DNA of 64,000 nucleotides from Burkholderia pseudomultivorans (GTDB lineage: Bacteria > Pseudomonadota > Gammaproteobacteria > Burkholderiales > Burkholderiaceae), in contig NZ_CP013377.1 in NCBI RefSeq assembly GCF_001718415.1, positions 372,001-436,000 on the forward strand, read 5' to 3'. Of this stretch, positions 15,411 to 24,129 are shown in pieces. A program made the position numbers and the translations under genes. Position 1 is the first letter of the stretch, and every line of letters starts with the position of its first letter. Under the pieces are notes generated by a model, which did no database searches, was not told the DNA's origin, and was given only the letters and a program-made list of their open reading frames with translations.

Positions 15411-17000
15411 TCAGGCCAGCGACCGGAACAGCCAGTAGAGCGCGCCGGCGAGCACGATCGAGGCCGGCAGCGTCAGCACCCACGCCAGCACGAGACTGCG
15501 CACCGTGCTCCATTGCAGCCCGGATCCGTTCGCGGCCATCGTGCCGGCCACGCCCGACGACAGCACGTGCGTCGTCGACACCGGCAAGCCGTAGGCATCG
15601 GCCGCGCCGATCGTCAGCATCGCGACGAGTTCGGCCGATGCGCCTTGTCCGTATGTCAGATGCTGCTTGCCGATTTTTTCGCCGACGGTCACGACGATCC
15701 GCTTCCAGCCGACCATCGTGCCGAGACCCAGCGCGATCGCGACCGCCACCTTCACCCAGGTCGGAATGAACTTCGTCGCATGGTCGAGCTGCTTGCGATA
15801 GTTGTCGATCGCGAGCTTGTCGTCGGCGGCGAACGCCGGTTGGCCGGCCTTCTCCAGCAGGCGAATCGCTTCGGATACGAGGTACATCGTGTTGCGCACG
15901 TTGTCGACGTCGCCCTGCGGCACGGCCGCCATCGAACCCGAGGTGCCGACCGCGCTCGCGAGCGACGTGGACAGTTGCTGGACGGCGGGAATCACGGCCG
16001 GCGTCAGCTCGCGGTGCTGGACGTAACGTTCGACGTCGGCGCGCGGATTCGCGGACGGTGCGACGCCGTTCGCGTACTTCCCGAACGTGGCGGCGGCCTG
16101 GTTCGCCACCGCGACGAAGGTCTGCGACTCGGCCGGCGTAACGGCCTTGTTCAGCGCATAGGCGGTCGGCACGGTGCCGATCAGGATCAGCATGATCAGG
16201 CCCATGCCCTTCTGGCCGTCGTTCGAACCGTGCGCGAACGACACGCCCGTGCAGGTCAGGATCAGCAGGCAGCGAATCCAGAACGGCGGCGGCTGGTCCT
16301 TCGGCGGCTCCTTGTACAGTTCGGGGATCCGCACCGCGGCCTTCAGCACGAGCAGCAACAGCGCCGCGCACAGGAAGCCGACGATCGGCGAGAACAGCAG
16401 CGACTTGCCGACGCCGAGCGCCTGGCCCCAGTCGACACCGCTCGTGCCGGACGGCCCGTGCATCAGCTGGTTCATCAGCCCGACGCCGATGATCGAGCCG
16501 ATCAGCGTATGCGAGCTCGACGACGGCAGTCCGAAATACCACGTCGCGAGATTCCAGACGATCGCGGCAATCAGCAGCGCGAACACCATCGCAAAGCCGG
16601 CGCCGCTGCCGACCTGCAGGATCAGTTCGACCGGCAGCAGCTGCAGGATGCCGAACGCGACCGCGCCGCTCGAAATCATCACGCCGAGGAAATTCCACAT
16701 CCCCGACCAGATCACCGCGACGTTCGGCGTCAGCGAGTGCGTGTAGATCACGGTCGCGACTGCGTTCGCGGTGTCGTGAAAGCCGTTGACGAACTCGAAG
16801 CCGAGCGCGATCAGCAGCGCGGCGCCGAGCATCAGGTACGGGAACAGCGAGCCTTCGCGAACCGGCGCGAGATCCGCGAACAGGTGAGTGGCGATATAGA
16901 CGGCGCCGATCGCGAGCACCAGCAGGAATACGGCATAGCCGAGCTGCCGGGTGCGTTCGGGGGAGCCGGAACGGGCGGTGGACGAAGCGGGCTGATTCAT
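15411..17000 (-). CDS. pitA: inorganic phosphate transporter, PiT family
   Basis: This 529-residue low-affinity phosphate:cation symporter has the two PHO4 signature repeats: GFEFVNGFHDTANAVAT near residues 68-84 and SFAHGSNDGQKGMG near residue 260. A long hydrophilic loop (about residues 300-430) separates the two halves. The ATG at 16998-17000 (MNQPASSTARSG) is preferred over an upstream in-frame ATG at 17045. It lies on the strand opposite the flanking MFS gene. It might recapture phosphate, including that released by phosphonate breakdown 8 kb away, but co-regulation is not shown. Confidence 0.9.
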   Translation of the reverse strand: MNQPASSTARSGSPERTRQLGYAVFLLVLAIGAVYIATHLFADLAPVREGSLFPYLMLGAALLIALGFEFVNGFHDTANAVATVIYTHSLTPNVAVIWSGMWNFLGVMISSGAVAFGILQLLPVELILQVGSGAGFAMVFALLIAAIVWNLATWYFGLPSSSSHTLIGSIIGVGLMNQLMHGPSGTSGVDWGQALGVGKSLLFSPIVGFLCAALLLLVLKAAVRIPELYKEPPKDQPPPFWIRCLLILTCTGVSFAHGSNDGQKGMGLIMLILIGTVPTAYALNKAVTPAESQTFVAVANQAAATFGKYANGVAPSANPRADVERYVQHRELTPAVIPAVQQLSTSLASAVGTSGSMAAVPQGDVDNVRNTMYLVSEAIRLLEKAGQPAFAADDKLAIDNYRKQLDHATKFIPTWVKVAVAIALGLGTMVGWKRIVVTVGEKIGKQHLTYGQGASAELVAMLTIGAADAYGLPVSTTHVLSSGVAGTMAANGSGLQWSTVRSLVLAWVLTLPASIVLAGALYWLFRSLA

Positions 17001-17229
17001 GACGGCATCTCGTAAGGGAACCGCGTCCGATCCTAGCCTCGGCATTCAGTCACTTTGATGACAGCCGCGGCGCGCGACCACGTTCTTTACACGAATGAAA
17101 GGTTTCGGTGCGAGAGATTTCGTTGGCAAAACGAAAGAACTGGCATGAGGCGCTTTTCCCGCTTTCGACGCCTTTGCACACGGCGTCCGCGACGTGTCGA
17201 ACGCAATCCGCCGGTTGTCGCGTTCGAGC

Positions 17230-17814
17230 TCACCCTGAACGGCGATCGGAGCGGTCGTCGTCCGCGATCGGCATCCAGCCCTCCGGCGTGTGCGCGAACG
17301 TCGTGCACGACAGCGGCGCGATGTCGATGCCCGACACGGTCCTCGCATCGGCGCGCAGTACGTTCGCGATCACGGCCCGCACGATCGTCGCGTGCGTGAT
17401 CGCGACGATGTCGCGCTCATGCGGCAGACGGTTCAACCATGCGCCGGCCCGTCGCATCGCCTCGTCGAACGATTCGCCGCCGTGCGGCGATGCGGACGGA
17501 TCGCCGATCCATGCGCGAAGCTCGTTCGGGCAATCGCGACCGAGATCCTGCAGCCGCTTGCCGCGCCAGCCTCCATAGTCGACCTCGCGCAGCATCGCGT
17601 CGATGTCGGGATGCAGCCCGAGTGCGTCGGCGGTCTGCCGCGCGCAGCGGGCGGGACTGCACAGCACGCGCGCGTCTGCGATGCCTGCGCGCCGCTCGCG
17701 GTGCGCGGCCGCTTCGGCCAGGCCGCGCGCATCGAGCGGCTCGTCGTCGGGAAACGTGCCGGTGCGCATCGCGCGGGTCGATGCGTGTGCAATCAGGCGC
17801 AGCAGCGCGGGCAT
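17230..17814 (-). CDS. histidine phosphatase superfamily protein with altered RHG motif
   Basis: This 194-residue protein has the phosphoglycerate-mutase/phosphatase fold: LIAHAST at 7-13, SPARCARQTADAL near 55-67, REVDYGGWRGK near 80-90, and a second His in VAITHATIVRAV. The phospho-acceptor His10 is kept, but the usual Arg before it is Ala (AHA instead of RHG). It diverges from a cobalamin riboswitch and cbtB-cbtA, so a cobalamin-related role such as alpha-ribazole phosphate hydrolysis (CobC-like) is possible but unproven. The start at 17814 (MPALLRLIAH) puts the motif at the N-terminus, as in the family; the upstream extension lacks domain similarity. Confidence 0.75.
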   Translation of the reverse strand: MPALLRLIAHASTRAMRTGTFPDDEPLDARGLAEAAAHRERRAGIADARVLCSPARCARQTADALGLHPDIDAMLREVDYGGWRGKRLQDLGRDCPNELRAWIGDPSASPHGGESFDEAMRRAGAWLNRLPHERDIVAITHATIVRAVIANVLRADARTVSGIDIAPLSCTTFAHTPEGWMPIADDDRSDRRSG

Positions 17815-17879
17815 GTCGGTGTCGGTCTCCGGATGGCGCGGCGGGCGGGCATGGGCTTCATGGCCCGGACGTTCGCGCG

Positions 17880-18022
17880 TACAATGCGCCCGATACGAAG
17901 CGCGGAAGCCGGTGAGAATCCGGCGCGGTCGCGCCACTGTAACCGCGGATCCCGCATCCCGGAAGTCAGACCTGCCTTCGTTGACCGTCCATTCATTGAC
18001 CGGGGCGCGATTCCCCTGAGGT
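17880..18022 (+). ncRNA. cobalamin riboswitch
   Basis: The leader before cbtB holds the conserved B12-box elements: GAAGCCGGTGAGAATCCGGC at 17904-17923, GCCACTGTAA around 17933, and GGAAGTCAGACCTGCC around 17961. A TACAAT box at 17880-17885 is a likely -10 element. A short GGGG...CCCC hairpin (18001-18016) just ahead of the GAGGTG ribosome site could be the expression platform. High cobalamin is expected to turn off translation or transcription of cbtBA. Confidence 0.93.
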
Positions 18023-18028
18023 GCATCC

Positions 18029-18238
18029 ATGAGCGAAGCAGTCCTGAAGCCGGCCGTCGCGCCGGTGCCCATTCCCGTCCGCGAACTGTTGCCGTGGGCC
18101 GTGTTCGTCGGCCTGATCCTGTTGCTCGCGCTTTACTTCGTCGGCGCGGAACAGGGCGCGACCTCGCTCGTGCCCGGCATGTACGTGCACGAGTTCGTGC
18201 ACGACGGCCGCCATCTGCTCGGCTTTCCCTGCCACTGA
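18029..18238 (+). CDS. cbtB: CbtB, cobalt transporter small subunit
   Basis: This 69-residue protein has one membrane helix (about 22-40) and a C-terminal tail rich in His and Cys: HEFVHDGRHLLGFPCH. The tail is a probable metal-binding site and the signature of CbtB. The ATG follows GAGGTGCATCC. It directly follows the cobalamin riboswitch and precedes cbtA by 13 bases. The family is predicted, mainly by riboswitch linkage, to import cobalt for B12 synthesis. Confidence 0.9.
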   Translation: MSEAVLKPAVAPVPIPVRELLPWAVFVGLILLLALYFVGAEQGATSLVPGMYVHEFVHDGRHLLGFPCH

Positions 18239-18251
18239 CGCGGAGTTCACG

Positions 18252-18974
18252 ATGGTTGGAAAGCTGCTCATGCGGGGGATGCTCGCAGGCATCGCCGCGG
18301 GTCTCCTCACGTTCGGTTTCGCGAAGATCGTCGGCGAACCGCAAGTCGATCAGGCGATCGCCTTCGAAGAGAAACTCGATGCCGCCCACGGCGATGCGCC
18401 GGAACCCGAACTGGTCAGCCGCGACACGCAGGCCGGCATCGGCCTGCTGACGGGCGTCGTCACGTACGGCGCGGCCTTCGGCGGACTGTTCGCGCTGACC
18501 TTCGCGTATGCATACGGCCGCGTCGGCCGCATCGCCGCGCGACCGCTCGCCGCGTGGCTCGCGCTCGGCGCGTTCGTCGCGCTCGTGATCGTGCCGAACC
18601 TGAAGTACCCGGCCAATCCGCCGTCGATCGGCGACCCGGATACGATCGGCTATCGCACCGGCCTGTTCTTCCTGATGATCGCGATCTCGATCGCGACGAT
18701 GGTGTTCTCGGTCAGCGTGCGTCGTCATCTGCTCGCGAAACTGGGCCACTGGAACGCGTCGATCGCCGCGGCGCTCGTGTTCGTCGCGATCATCGCGGCC
18801 GTGCAGTTCGGCCTGCCGTCGATCGACGAAGTGCCGGCGGCGTTCCCGGCGGTGCTGCTGTGGAAGTTCCGCGTCGCGGCGATCGGCATGCAGGCGATCC
18901 TGTGGACGACGATCGGCCTGCTGTTCGGCGCATGGGTCGAGCGCGGCGAACGCAGCGCGGTGCGCGCGGCCTGA
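18252..18974 (+). CDS. cbtA: CbtA, cobalt transporter membrane subunit
   Basis: This 240-residue protein has about five to six hydrophobic segments, with first-helix residues RGMLAGIAAGLLTFGFAKI and conserved segments EPQVDQAIAFEE and NLKYPANPPSIGDPDT. These are typical of CbtA. It is co-transcribed with cbtB under the cobalamin riboswitch. Cobalt import is the family prediction. No other B12 biosynthesis genes are in the window. Confidence 0.9.
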   Translation: MVGKLLMRGMLAGIAAGLLTFGFAKIVGEPQVDQAIAFEEKLDAAHGDAPEPELVSRDTQAGIGLLTGVVTYGAAFGGLFALTFAYAYGRVGRIAARPLAAWLALGAFVALVIVPNLKYPANPPSIGDPDTIGYRTGLFFLMIAISIATMVFSVSVRRHLLAKLGHWNASIAAALVFVAIIAAVQFGLPSIDEVPAAFPAVLLWKFRVAAIGMQAILWTTIGLLFGAWVERGERSAVRAA

Positions 18975-19004
18975 CGCCGGGCCGCCTCGGCCGACCGCGC
19001 GCGC

Positions 19005-19913
19005 CTATCGCAGCATGCGCGGCGCGTTCCACGTCGATTCGCGCGCCAGCGCGACGAACGCGGCCAGGTAGTCGATCGACGCGTCCGCTTCTCGGATGCC
19101 GAGGAAGATCTGCTTCGCGATTCCCTTCCTGCCGAGCTTGACCGGCACGACCGGCATCCGGTCCGCATATTCGTCGGCGAGCCATCTGGGCAGCGCGGCC
19201 ACGCCGCGCCCGCTCGCGACCATCTGCAGCATGATGTCGGTCGTCTCGATCGACTTGTGCCGCTTCGGCACGATGCCGGCCGGCGTCAGGAACTGGTTGT
19301 AGATGTCGAGCCGATCCGTTTCGACCGGATAGGTGATCAGGATTTCGTTGACGAGCTGGTCGGGCGTCACGTAGTCGGCCGTCGCGAACCGGTGCGCGTC
19401 CGCGACCACCAGCACCTGCTCGTAGTCGAACACGGGATCGAAGCGCAGCCCCGGCTTGTTCAGCGGATCGGGCGTCACGAGCACGTCGATGTCGTAGCCG
19501 AACAGCGCGCCGATGCCGCCGAACTGGAAGCGCTGCTTGACGTCCACGTCGACGTCCGGCCAGCGCGACAGGTACGGCGACACGACCTTCAGCAGCCACT
19601 GGTAGCACGGATGGCATTCCATCCCGATGCGCAGCGTGCCGCGCTCGCCCTTCGCATACTGCTTCATCCGCTCCTCGGCCAGCTCGAACTGCGGCAGCAG
19701 CCGGTTCGCCAGCTTCAGCAGATATTGCCCGGCCTGCGTGAGTCGCAGCCCGCGCCCCTCGCGATCCCAGATGGCGGTGCCGAGCTGCTGCTCGATCTTC
19801 TTCACGGTATGGCTGAGCGCCGACTGCGTCACGCACAGCGCATTGGCGGCCGCGGTCAGCGAGCCCTGGCGCTCGACTTCGCGGATCACGACGAGATGGA
19901 ATCGCTCCAGCAT
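19005..19913 (-). CDS. metR: LysR-family activator of methionine synthesis
   Basis: This 302-residue protein has an N-terminal winged helix-turn-helix (TAAANALCVTQSALSHTVKKIE at about 19-40) followed by a co-inducer domain, with ECHPCYQWL near residue 104. MetR proteins sense homocysteine and activate metE. It diverges from metE with a 127-base gap, the classic arrangement. The start at 19913 (MLERFHLVVIREVE) fits LysR N-termini better than upstream in-frame starts. Confidence 0.92.
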   Translation of the reverse strand: MLERFHLVVIREVERQGSLTAAANALCVTQSALSHTVKKIEQQLGTAIWDREGRGLRLTQAGQYLLKLANRLLPQFELAEERMKQYAKGERGTLRIGMECHPCYQWLLKVVSPYLSRWPDVDVDVKQRFQFGGIGALFGYDIDVLVTPDPLNKPGLRFDPVFDYEQVLVVADAHRFATADYVTPDQLVNEILITYPVETDRLDIYNQFLTPAGIVPKRHKSIETTDIMLQMVASGRGVAALPRWLADEYADRMPVVPVKLGRKGIAKQIFLGIREADASIDYLAAFVALARESTWNAPRMLR

Positions 19914-19958
19914 GGATTTCGCCCGCTTCGCAGATATATGAACAGATTTAATGGATGA

Positions 19959-19983
19959 ATGAAATAATGCCATTTTATTTCAT
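19959..19983. promoter_or_regulatory. dyad in the metR-metE gap (candidate MetR operator)
   Basis: ATGAAATAA (19959-19967) and TTATTTCAT (19975-19983) are perfect 9-base inverted arms with a 7-base spacer. They contain the TGAA...TTCA half-site logic known for MetR. The position about 58 bases before metE and 46 before metR suits control of both genes. Confidence 0.65.
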
Positions 19984-20040
19984 GGGTTGAAATCCCTATC
20001 ATGGCTGCCGACTCATTCAATTCTTCTGGACGGCAGCTTC

Positions 20041-22350
20041 ATGGTTACGACCCACAATCTCGGCTTCCCGCGCATCGGCGCCCGGCGCGAACTCAAGTTC
20101 GGTCTCGAACGCTACTGGAAGGGCGAGTCGTCGCGCGACGAGCTGAAGGCGCTCGGCGCCGAGCTGCGCCGGCGTCACTGGCACGACCAGCGCGACCTGG
20201 ATCTCGCACCGATCGGCGATTTCGCGTTCTACGACCAGGTGCTCGACATGAGCTTCACGCTCGGCAACCTGCCGAAGCGCGTGCAGGGCTTCCACGGCGA
20301 CACGCTCGACAACTATTTCCGCGTGGCGCGCGGCCGCTCGGCGCAGTCCGCCGAAGCGCAGTCCGCCGAAGCGCAGGCCGGCTGCTGCGGCGGCGTCGCG
20401 GCCGGCGAAATGACGAAGTGGTTCGACACGAACTATCACTACATCGTCCCGGAATTCCATGCCGACACGAACTTCTCGCTCGATCCGTCGCGCCTGCTGC
20501 AGCAACTGGCAGAAGCGCAGGCGCAGGGCGTGAACGCGAAGCCCGTGATCATCGGGCCGGTCACCTACCTATGGCTCGGCAAGTCGAAGGACGACTCGGA
20601 CCGCCTCGCGCTGCTGCCGAAGCTGCTGCCGGTATACGGCGCGCTGCTCGACACGCTGACCGCGCAGGGTGTCGAATGGGTGCAGATCGATGAACCGATC
20701 CTCGTCACCGAGCTCGATGCCGAATGGCAGGCGGCATTCAGGACCGCGTACGCCGCGCTCGAGACGCGCCGCATCAAGGTGCTGCTGGCGACGTACTTCG
20801 GCCAGCTTCAGGACAATCTGGCGCTTGCCGCGTCGCTGTCGGTCGACGGCCTGCATGTCGACGCGATCAACGCGCGCGACGAGGTCGACGCGCTGGCTCG
20901 CGAGCTGCCGGCCGGGCGCGTGCTGTCGGTCGGCGCGATCAACGGCCGGAATATCTGGAAGACCGACCTGGGCGCCGCGCTCGACTGGCTGGAGCCGCTC
21001 GCGAATCAGCTCGGCGATCGTCTGTGGCTTGCGCCGTCGTGCTCGCTGCTGCACGTACCGGTCGATCTCGCGAGCGAACAGAAGCTCGACGCGGAGATTC
21101 GCTCGTGGCTGGCGTTCGCGCTGCAGAAGCTCGACGAGCTGAAGGTGCTGGCGACCGGGCTGAACGAAGGCCGCGACAAGGCGGCCGACGCGCTCGCCGC
21201 GAATGCCGCGGCGATCGCGTCGCGCCGCAGCTCGCCGCGCGTCAACAATCCGGCCGTGAAGGCCGCGCTCGCCGGCATCGATGCGCGGCTCGGCAAGCGC
21301 GTGAGCCCGTACCCGCAGCGCGCGCGCAAGCAGTCGGCGCGCCTGAACCTGCCCGCGTTCCCGACGACGACGATCGGCTCGTTCCCGCAGACCGGCGAAA
21401 TCCGCCACGCACGCAGCCAGTTCAAGGCCGGCGCGCTGGACGAAGCGGGCTACCGCGCCGCGATGCAGGCCGAGATCGAACGCAGCGTGCGCGAGCAGGA
21501 AGCGCTGGAGCTCGACGTGCTCGTGCACGGCGAAGCCGAGCGCAACGACATGGTCGAATACTTCGGCGAGCAGCTCGACGGCTACGCGTTCAGCCAGTTC
21601 GGCTGGGTGCAGTCGTACGGTTCGCGCTGCGTGAAGCCGCCGATCCTGTTCGGCGACATCAGCCGTCCGAAGGCGATGACGGTCGAGTGGATCACGTACG
21701 CGCAGTCGCTGACGAACAAGCCGATGAAGGGCATGCTGACCGGCCCCGTGACGATCCTGAACTGGTCGTTCGTGCGTGACGACCAGCCTCGCTCGGTGTC
21801 GTGCTACCAGCTCGCGCTCGCGATTCGCGAAGAAGTGCTCGATCTCGAGAAGGCCGGCGTGCGCGTGATCCAGATCGACGAGGCCGCGCTGCGCGAAGGG
21901 CTGCCGCTGCGCCGCGCACAATGGGGCGAATACCTGGAGTGGGCGGTCGAATCGTTCCGCATCACCGCGAACGGCGTGCAGGACGATACGCAGATCCACA
22001 CGCACATGTGCTATTCGGAGTTCAACGACATCATCGCGTCGATCGCCGACATGGATGCCGACGTGATCACGATCGAGACGTCGCGCTCGGACATGGAGCT
22101 GCTCGACGCATTCGACGACTTCAGGTATCCGAACGAAATCGGGCCGGGCGTGTACGACATCCACTCGCCGAACATCCCGACGCAGGATCACATCGTCGGG
22201 CTGATGAAGAAGGCGGCCGAACGGATCCCGGCGGAACGTCTGTGGGTGAACCCGGACTGCGGGCTGAAGACGCGCCAGTGGGCGGAGGTGATTCCGGCGC
22301 TGACCAACATGGTCGCCGCTGCGAAGACGCTGCGCAGCCAGCTGCAGTAA
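20041..22350 (+). CDS. metE: cobalamin-independent methionine synthase
   Basis: This 769-residue cytosolic enzyme (5-methyltetrahydropteroyltriglutamate--homocysteine S-methyltransferase) makes methionine without B12. The zinc ligands are visible: His655 and Cys657 in HTHMC, Glu679 in [10 protein letters not shown], and Cys740 in VNPDCGLKT. The N-terminal half begins [20 protein letters not shown], the typical start. The length is slightly above E. coli because of a local insertion at about residues 100-116 that carries an imperfect AQSAE repeat. ATG 20041 is preferred over the upstream in-frame frame from 19987. Confidence 0.97.
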   Translation: MVTTHNLGFPRIGARRELKFGLERYWKGESSRDELKALGAELRRRHWHDQRDLDLAPIGDFAFYDQVLDMSFTLGNLPKRVQGFHGDTLDNYFRVARGRSAQSAEAQSAEAQAGCCGGVAAGEMTKWFDTNYHYIVPEFHADTNFSLDPSRLLQQLAEAQAQGVNAKPVIIGPVTYLWLGKSKDDSDRLALLPKLLPVYGALLDTLTAQGVEWVQIDEPILVTELDAEWQAAFRTAYAALETRRIKVLLATYFGQLQDNLALAASLSVDGLHVDAINARDEVDALARELPAGRVLSVGAINGRNIWKTDLGAALDWLEPLANQLGDRLWLAPSCSLLHVPVDLASEQKLDAEIRSWLAFALQKLDELKVLATGLNEGRDKAADALAANAAAIASRRSSPRVNNPAVKAALAGIDARLGKRVSPYPQRARKQSARLNLPAFPTTTIGSFPQTGEIRHARSQFKAGALDEAGYRAAMQAEIERSVREQEALELDVLVHGEAERNDMVEYFGEQLDGYAFSQFGWVQSYGSRCVKPPILFGDISRPKAMTVEWITYAQSLTNKPMKGMLTGPVTILNWSFVRDDQPRSVSCYQLALAIREEVLDLEKAGVRVIQIDEAALREGLPLRRAQWGEYLEWAVESFRITANGVQDDTQIHTHMCYSEFNDIIASIADMDADVITIETSRSDMELLDAFDDFRYPNEIGPGVYDIHSPNIPTQDHIVGLMKKAAERIPAERLWVNPDCGLKTRQWAEVIPALTNMVAAAKTLRSQLQ
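20341..20379 (+). repeat. 15-base tandem repeat inside metE
   Basis: GCGCAGTCCGCCGAA occurs twice in direct tandem (20341-20355, 20356-20370) and a third partial copy follows. It adds AQSAE units in frame to an N-terminal-domain loop, so copy-number change would keep the reading frame. Confidence 0.85.
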
Positions 22351-22412
22351 CGCGGGCGCCGCGCGCCTGAACTGCCGCAACGGCAAAGGCGCGCCGCGCC
22401 GCACAGGTGCGT

Positions 22413-22444
22413 GCAATCGGCCGCGGGCGCGCCGCGCCGATTGC
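22413..22444. terminator. hairpin between convergent metE and permease
   Basis: GCAATCGG (22413-22420) pairs with CCGATTGC (22437-22444), with further GC pairing inside. There is no T-run, so it may be a weak bidirectional terminator or a mere fold. Confidence 0.4.
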
Positions 22445-22458
22445 GGGAATTCGCTGCG

Positions 22459-23961
22459 TTACACGCGTTCCGGTCGCGCGATGCCGGCTGCGGCCTCCGG
22501 CGACGGCGTCTGCGCAATCACGCGGCGCTCGCGTTCGAGATCGAGCGAGCGCGACAGCAGGGCATACACGGCGCCTGCGACGATCAGCCCGACGAGCCAT
22601 GCGAGGTCGACGCCGCCGAGCATCCGCGCGAACGGGCCGACGAACACCTCGCGGTTCGCTTCCGCATCGAAGATGTAGAAGAACGGCACCATCGCCGCGA
22701 AGCCCACCAGGTACGCGACGATGCCGCGCGGTTGCCATGCGCCGTAGAGCCCGTCGGGCGTGAAGAAATGCGCGATCGCATAGTGGCCGCGTCGCACGAA
22801 GAAATAGTCGACGAGGTTGACGGCGGTCCACGGCACGAGGAAGTACAGCATCAGCGTCAGGAACGTCTGCAGCAGCGCGATGCCGTTGCCGCGGATCGCG
22901 AACACGCAGGCGAGCACGAACGCGCTGATCGCGACGATCGAGGCAATGCGCGCACGACGCGTCGGCTGGATGGGCACGATCGAGTCGATGCCGGTCAGCA
23001 CGGTCAGCATCGCGCTGTACGCGTTGAGCGCGATGATCGGCAGGAAGCCGACCAGCGACACGATCGCGATCAGCTTGCCGAGGCCCGGCACCAGCGACGC
23101 GCCGACGTCGTTCATCGCGACCAGCGCGTCGGCCGCATGCAGCTTCTGCGCGAGCCATGCGCCGAGTCCGATCATCCACGTGCCCGACAGCGACGCGCCG
23201 GCGAAGATCACCGCGATCAGTTTCGCGCGGCTCGTATGCTTCGGCAGGTAGCGCGAGTAGTCGGACACGTAGGGCGCATACGAAATGTTGTAGCTTGCGG
23301 CGATCGCGAACTGCGTCGCAAAGCCGATCCAGTTGAAGCCCGGCGCAGCGGCGGGCGCGGCGGCGGCGCTCGCGGGCGCCGCATGGCCGAACGCGAGTGC
23401 GAGCGTGACGAGCGCATAGAGCGGCAGCGTCGCGATCAGCGCCCACTTGAAGGTGCGATGCATCAGGTCGTGGCCATAGATCGCGAGCAGCGCGCCGACC
23501 GCGACGGCCGCGATCGCGACGAAGCCGCCGTCGATCCCGAATACGTTATGCACGCCGTCGACCATCAGCGACACGTTGACGACGTTGAAGCCGACGAACA
23601 CGAACAGCGTCGCGAGCAGCGCGACGATCACGCCGCGATAGCCGAACTGTGCGCGCGACTGGATCATCTGCGGCAGGCCCATCTCCGGCCCCTGCGATCC
23701 GTGAAATGCCATGAAGATCGTGCCGAACATGATGCCGAGCGCGCCGGCGAGCGTCGTCCAGCCCGCGGACAGCCCCATGCCGGGCCCGACGAAGCCGATC
23801 GAGATCGTGAAGAAATGGAAGTTGCCGAGAAACCAGAACGGGCCCTGGCTCGCGAGTTTCGCGTGGCGTTCGTTTTCGGGGATGTAGTCGATCGAGTGAT
23901 GCTCGATCGCGAGGCCGGCCGATTCGGCGTGGCCGAGACCAAGGGTGTCGGGGCGGTTCAT
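22459..23961 (-). CDS. NCS1-family nucleobase/purine-type permease
   Basis: This 500-residue inner-membrane symporter has about 12 hydrophobic segments. Segments such as GHAESAGLAIEHHSIDYIP at the N-terminus, ISIGFVGPGMGLSAGW in TM1-2 and NISYAPYVSDYSRYLP in mid-protein are typical of the purine-cytosine permease (NCS1) family. It is the distal gene of a minus-strand group with an MFS symporter and a guanidinobutyrase-like enzyme, so a guanidino or related nitrogen compound is a plausible substrate. The classic substrates (cytosine, allantoin, uracil) cannot be excluded. A 168-base gap precedes it, so it could have its own promoter. Confidence 0.82.
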   Translation of the reverse strand: MNRPDTLGLGHAESAGLAIEHHSIDYIPENERHAKLASQGPFWFLGNFHFFTISIGFVGPGMGLSAGWTTLAGALGIMFGTIFMAFHGSQGPEMGLPQMIQSRAQFGYRGVIVALLATLFVFVGFNVVNVSLMVDGVHNVFGIDGGFVAIAAVAVGALLAIYGHDLMHRTFKWALIATLPLYALVTLALAFGHAAPASAAAAPAAAPGFNWIGFATQFAIAASYNISYAPYVSDYSRYLPKHTSRAKLIAVIFAGASLSGTWMIGLGAWLAQKLHAADALVAMNDVGASLVPGLGKLIAIVSLVGFLPIIALNAYSAMLTVLTGIDSIVPIQPTRRARIASIVAISAFVLACVFAIRGNGIALLQTFLTLMLYFLVPWTAVNLVDYFFVRRGHYAIAHFFTPDGLYGAWQPRGIVAYLVGFAAMVPFFYIFDAEANREVFVGPFARMLGGVDLAWLVGLIVAGAVYALLSRSLDLERERRVIAQTPSPEAAAGIARPERV

Positions 23962-24129
23962 GACGCAATGTCTCCTGGGTCGCGCGCGGTTCGCCGATGC
24001 GACCGCGCGCGCCGGCCCGCCGCGATGCTCGCGCGGCAGGCGATGAATGTTTGTGTGGTGACGAAAAGGGCGGCGCGGCGCGCCGCCGGGCGACCGGGCA
24101 GGCGCGCTGCCTGCCCGTGGCGCCGCGTG

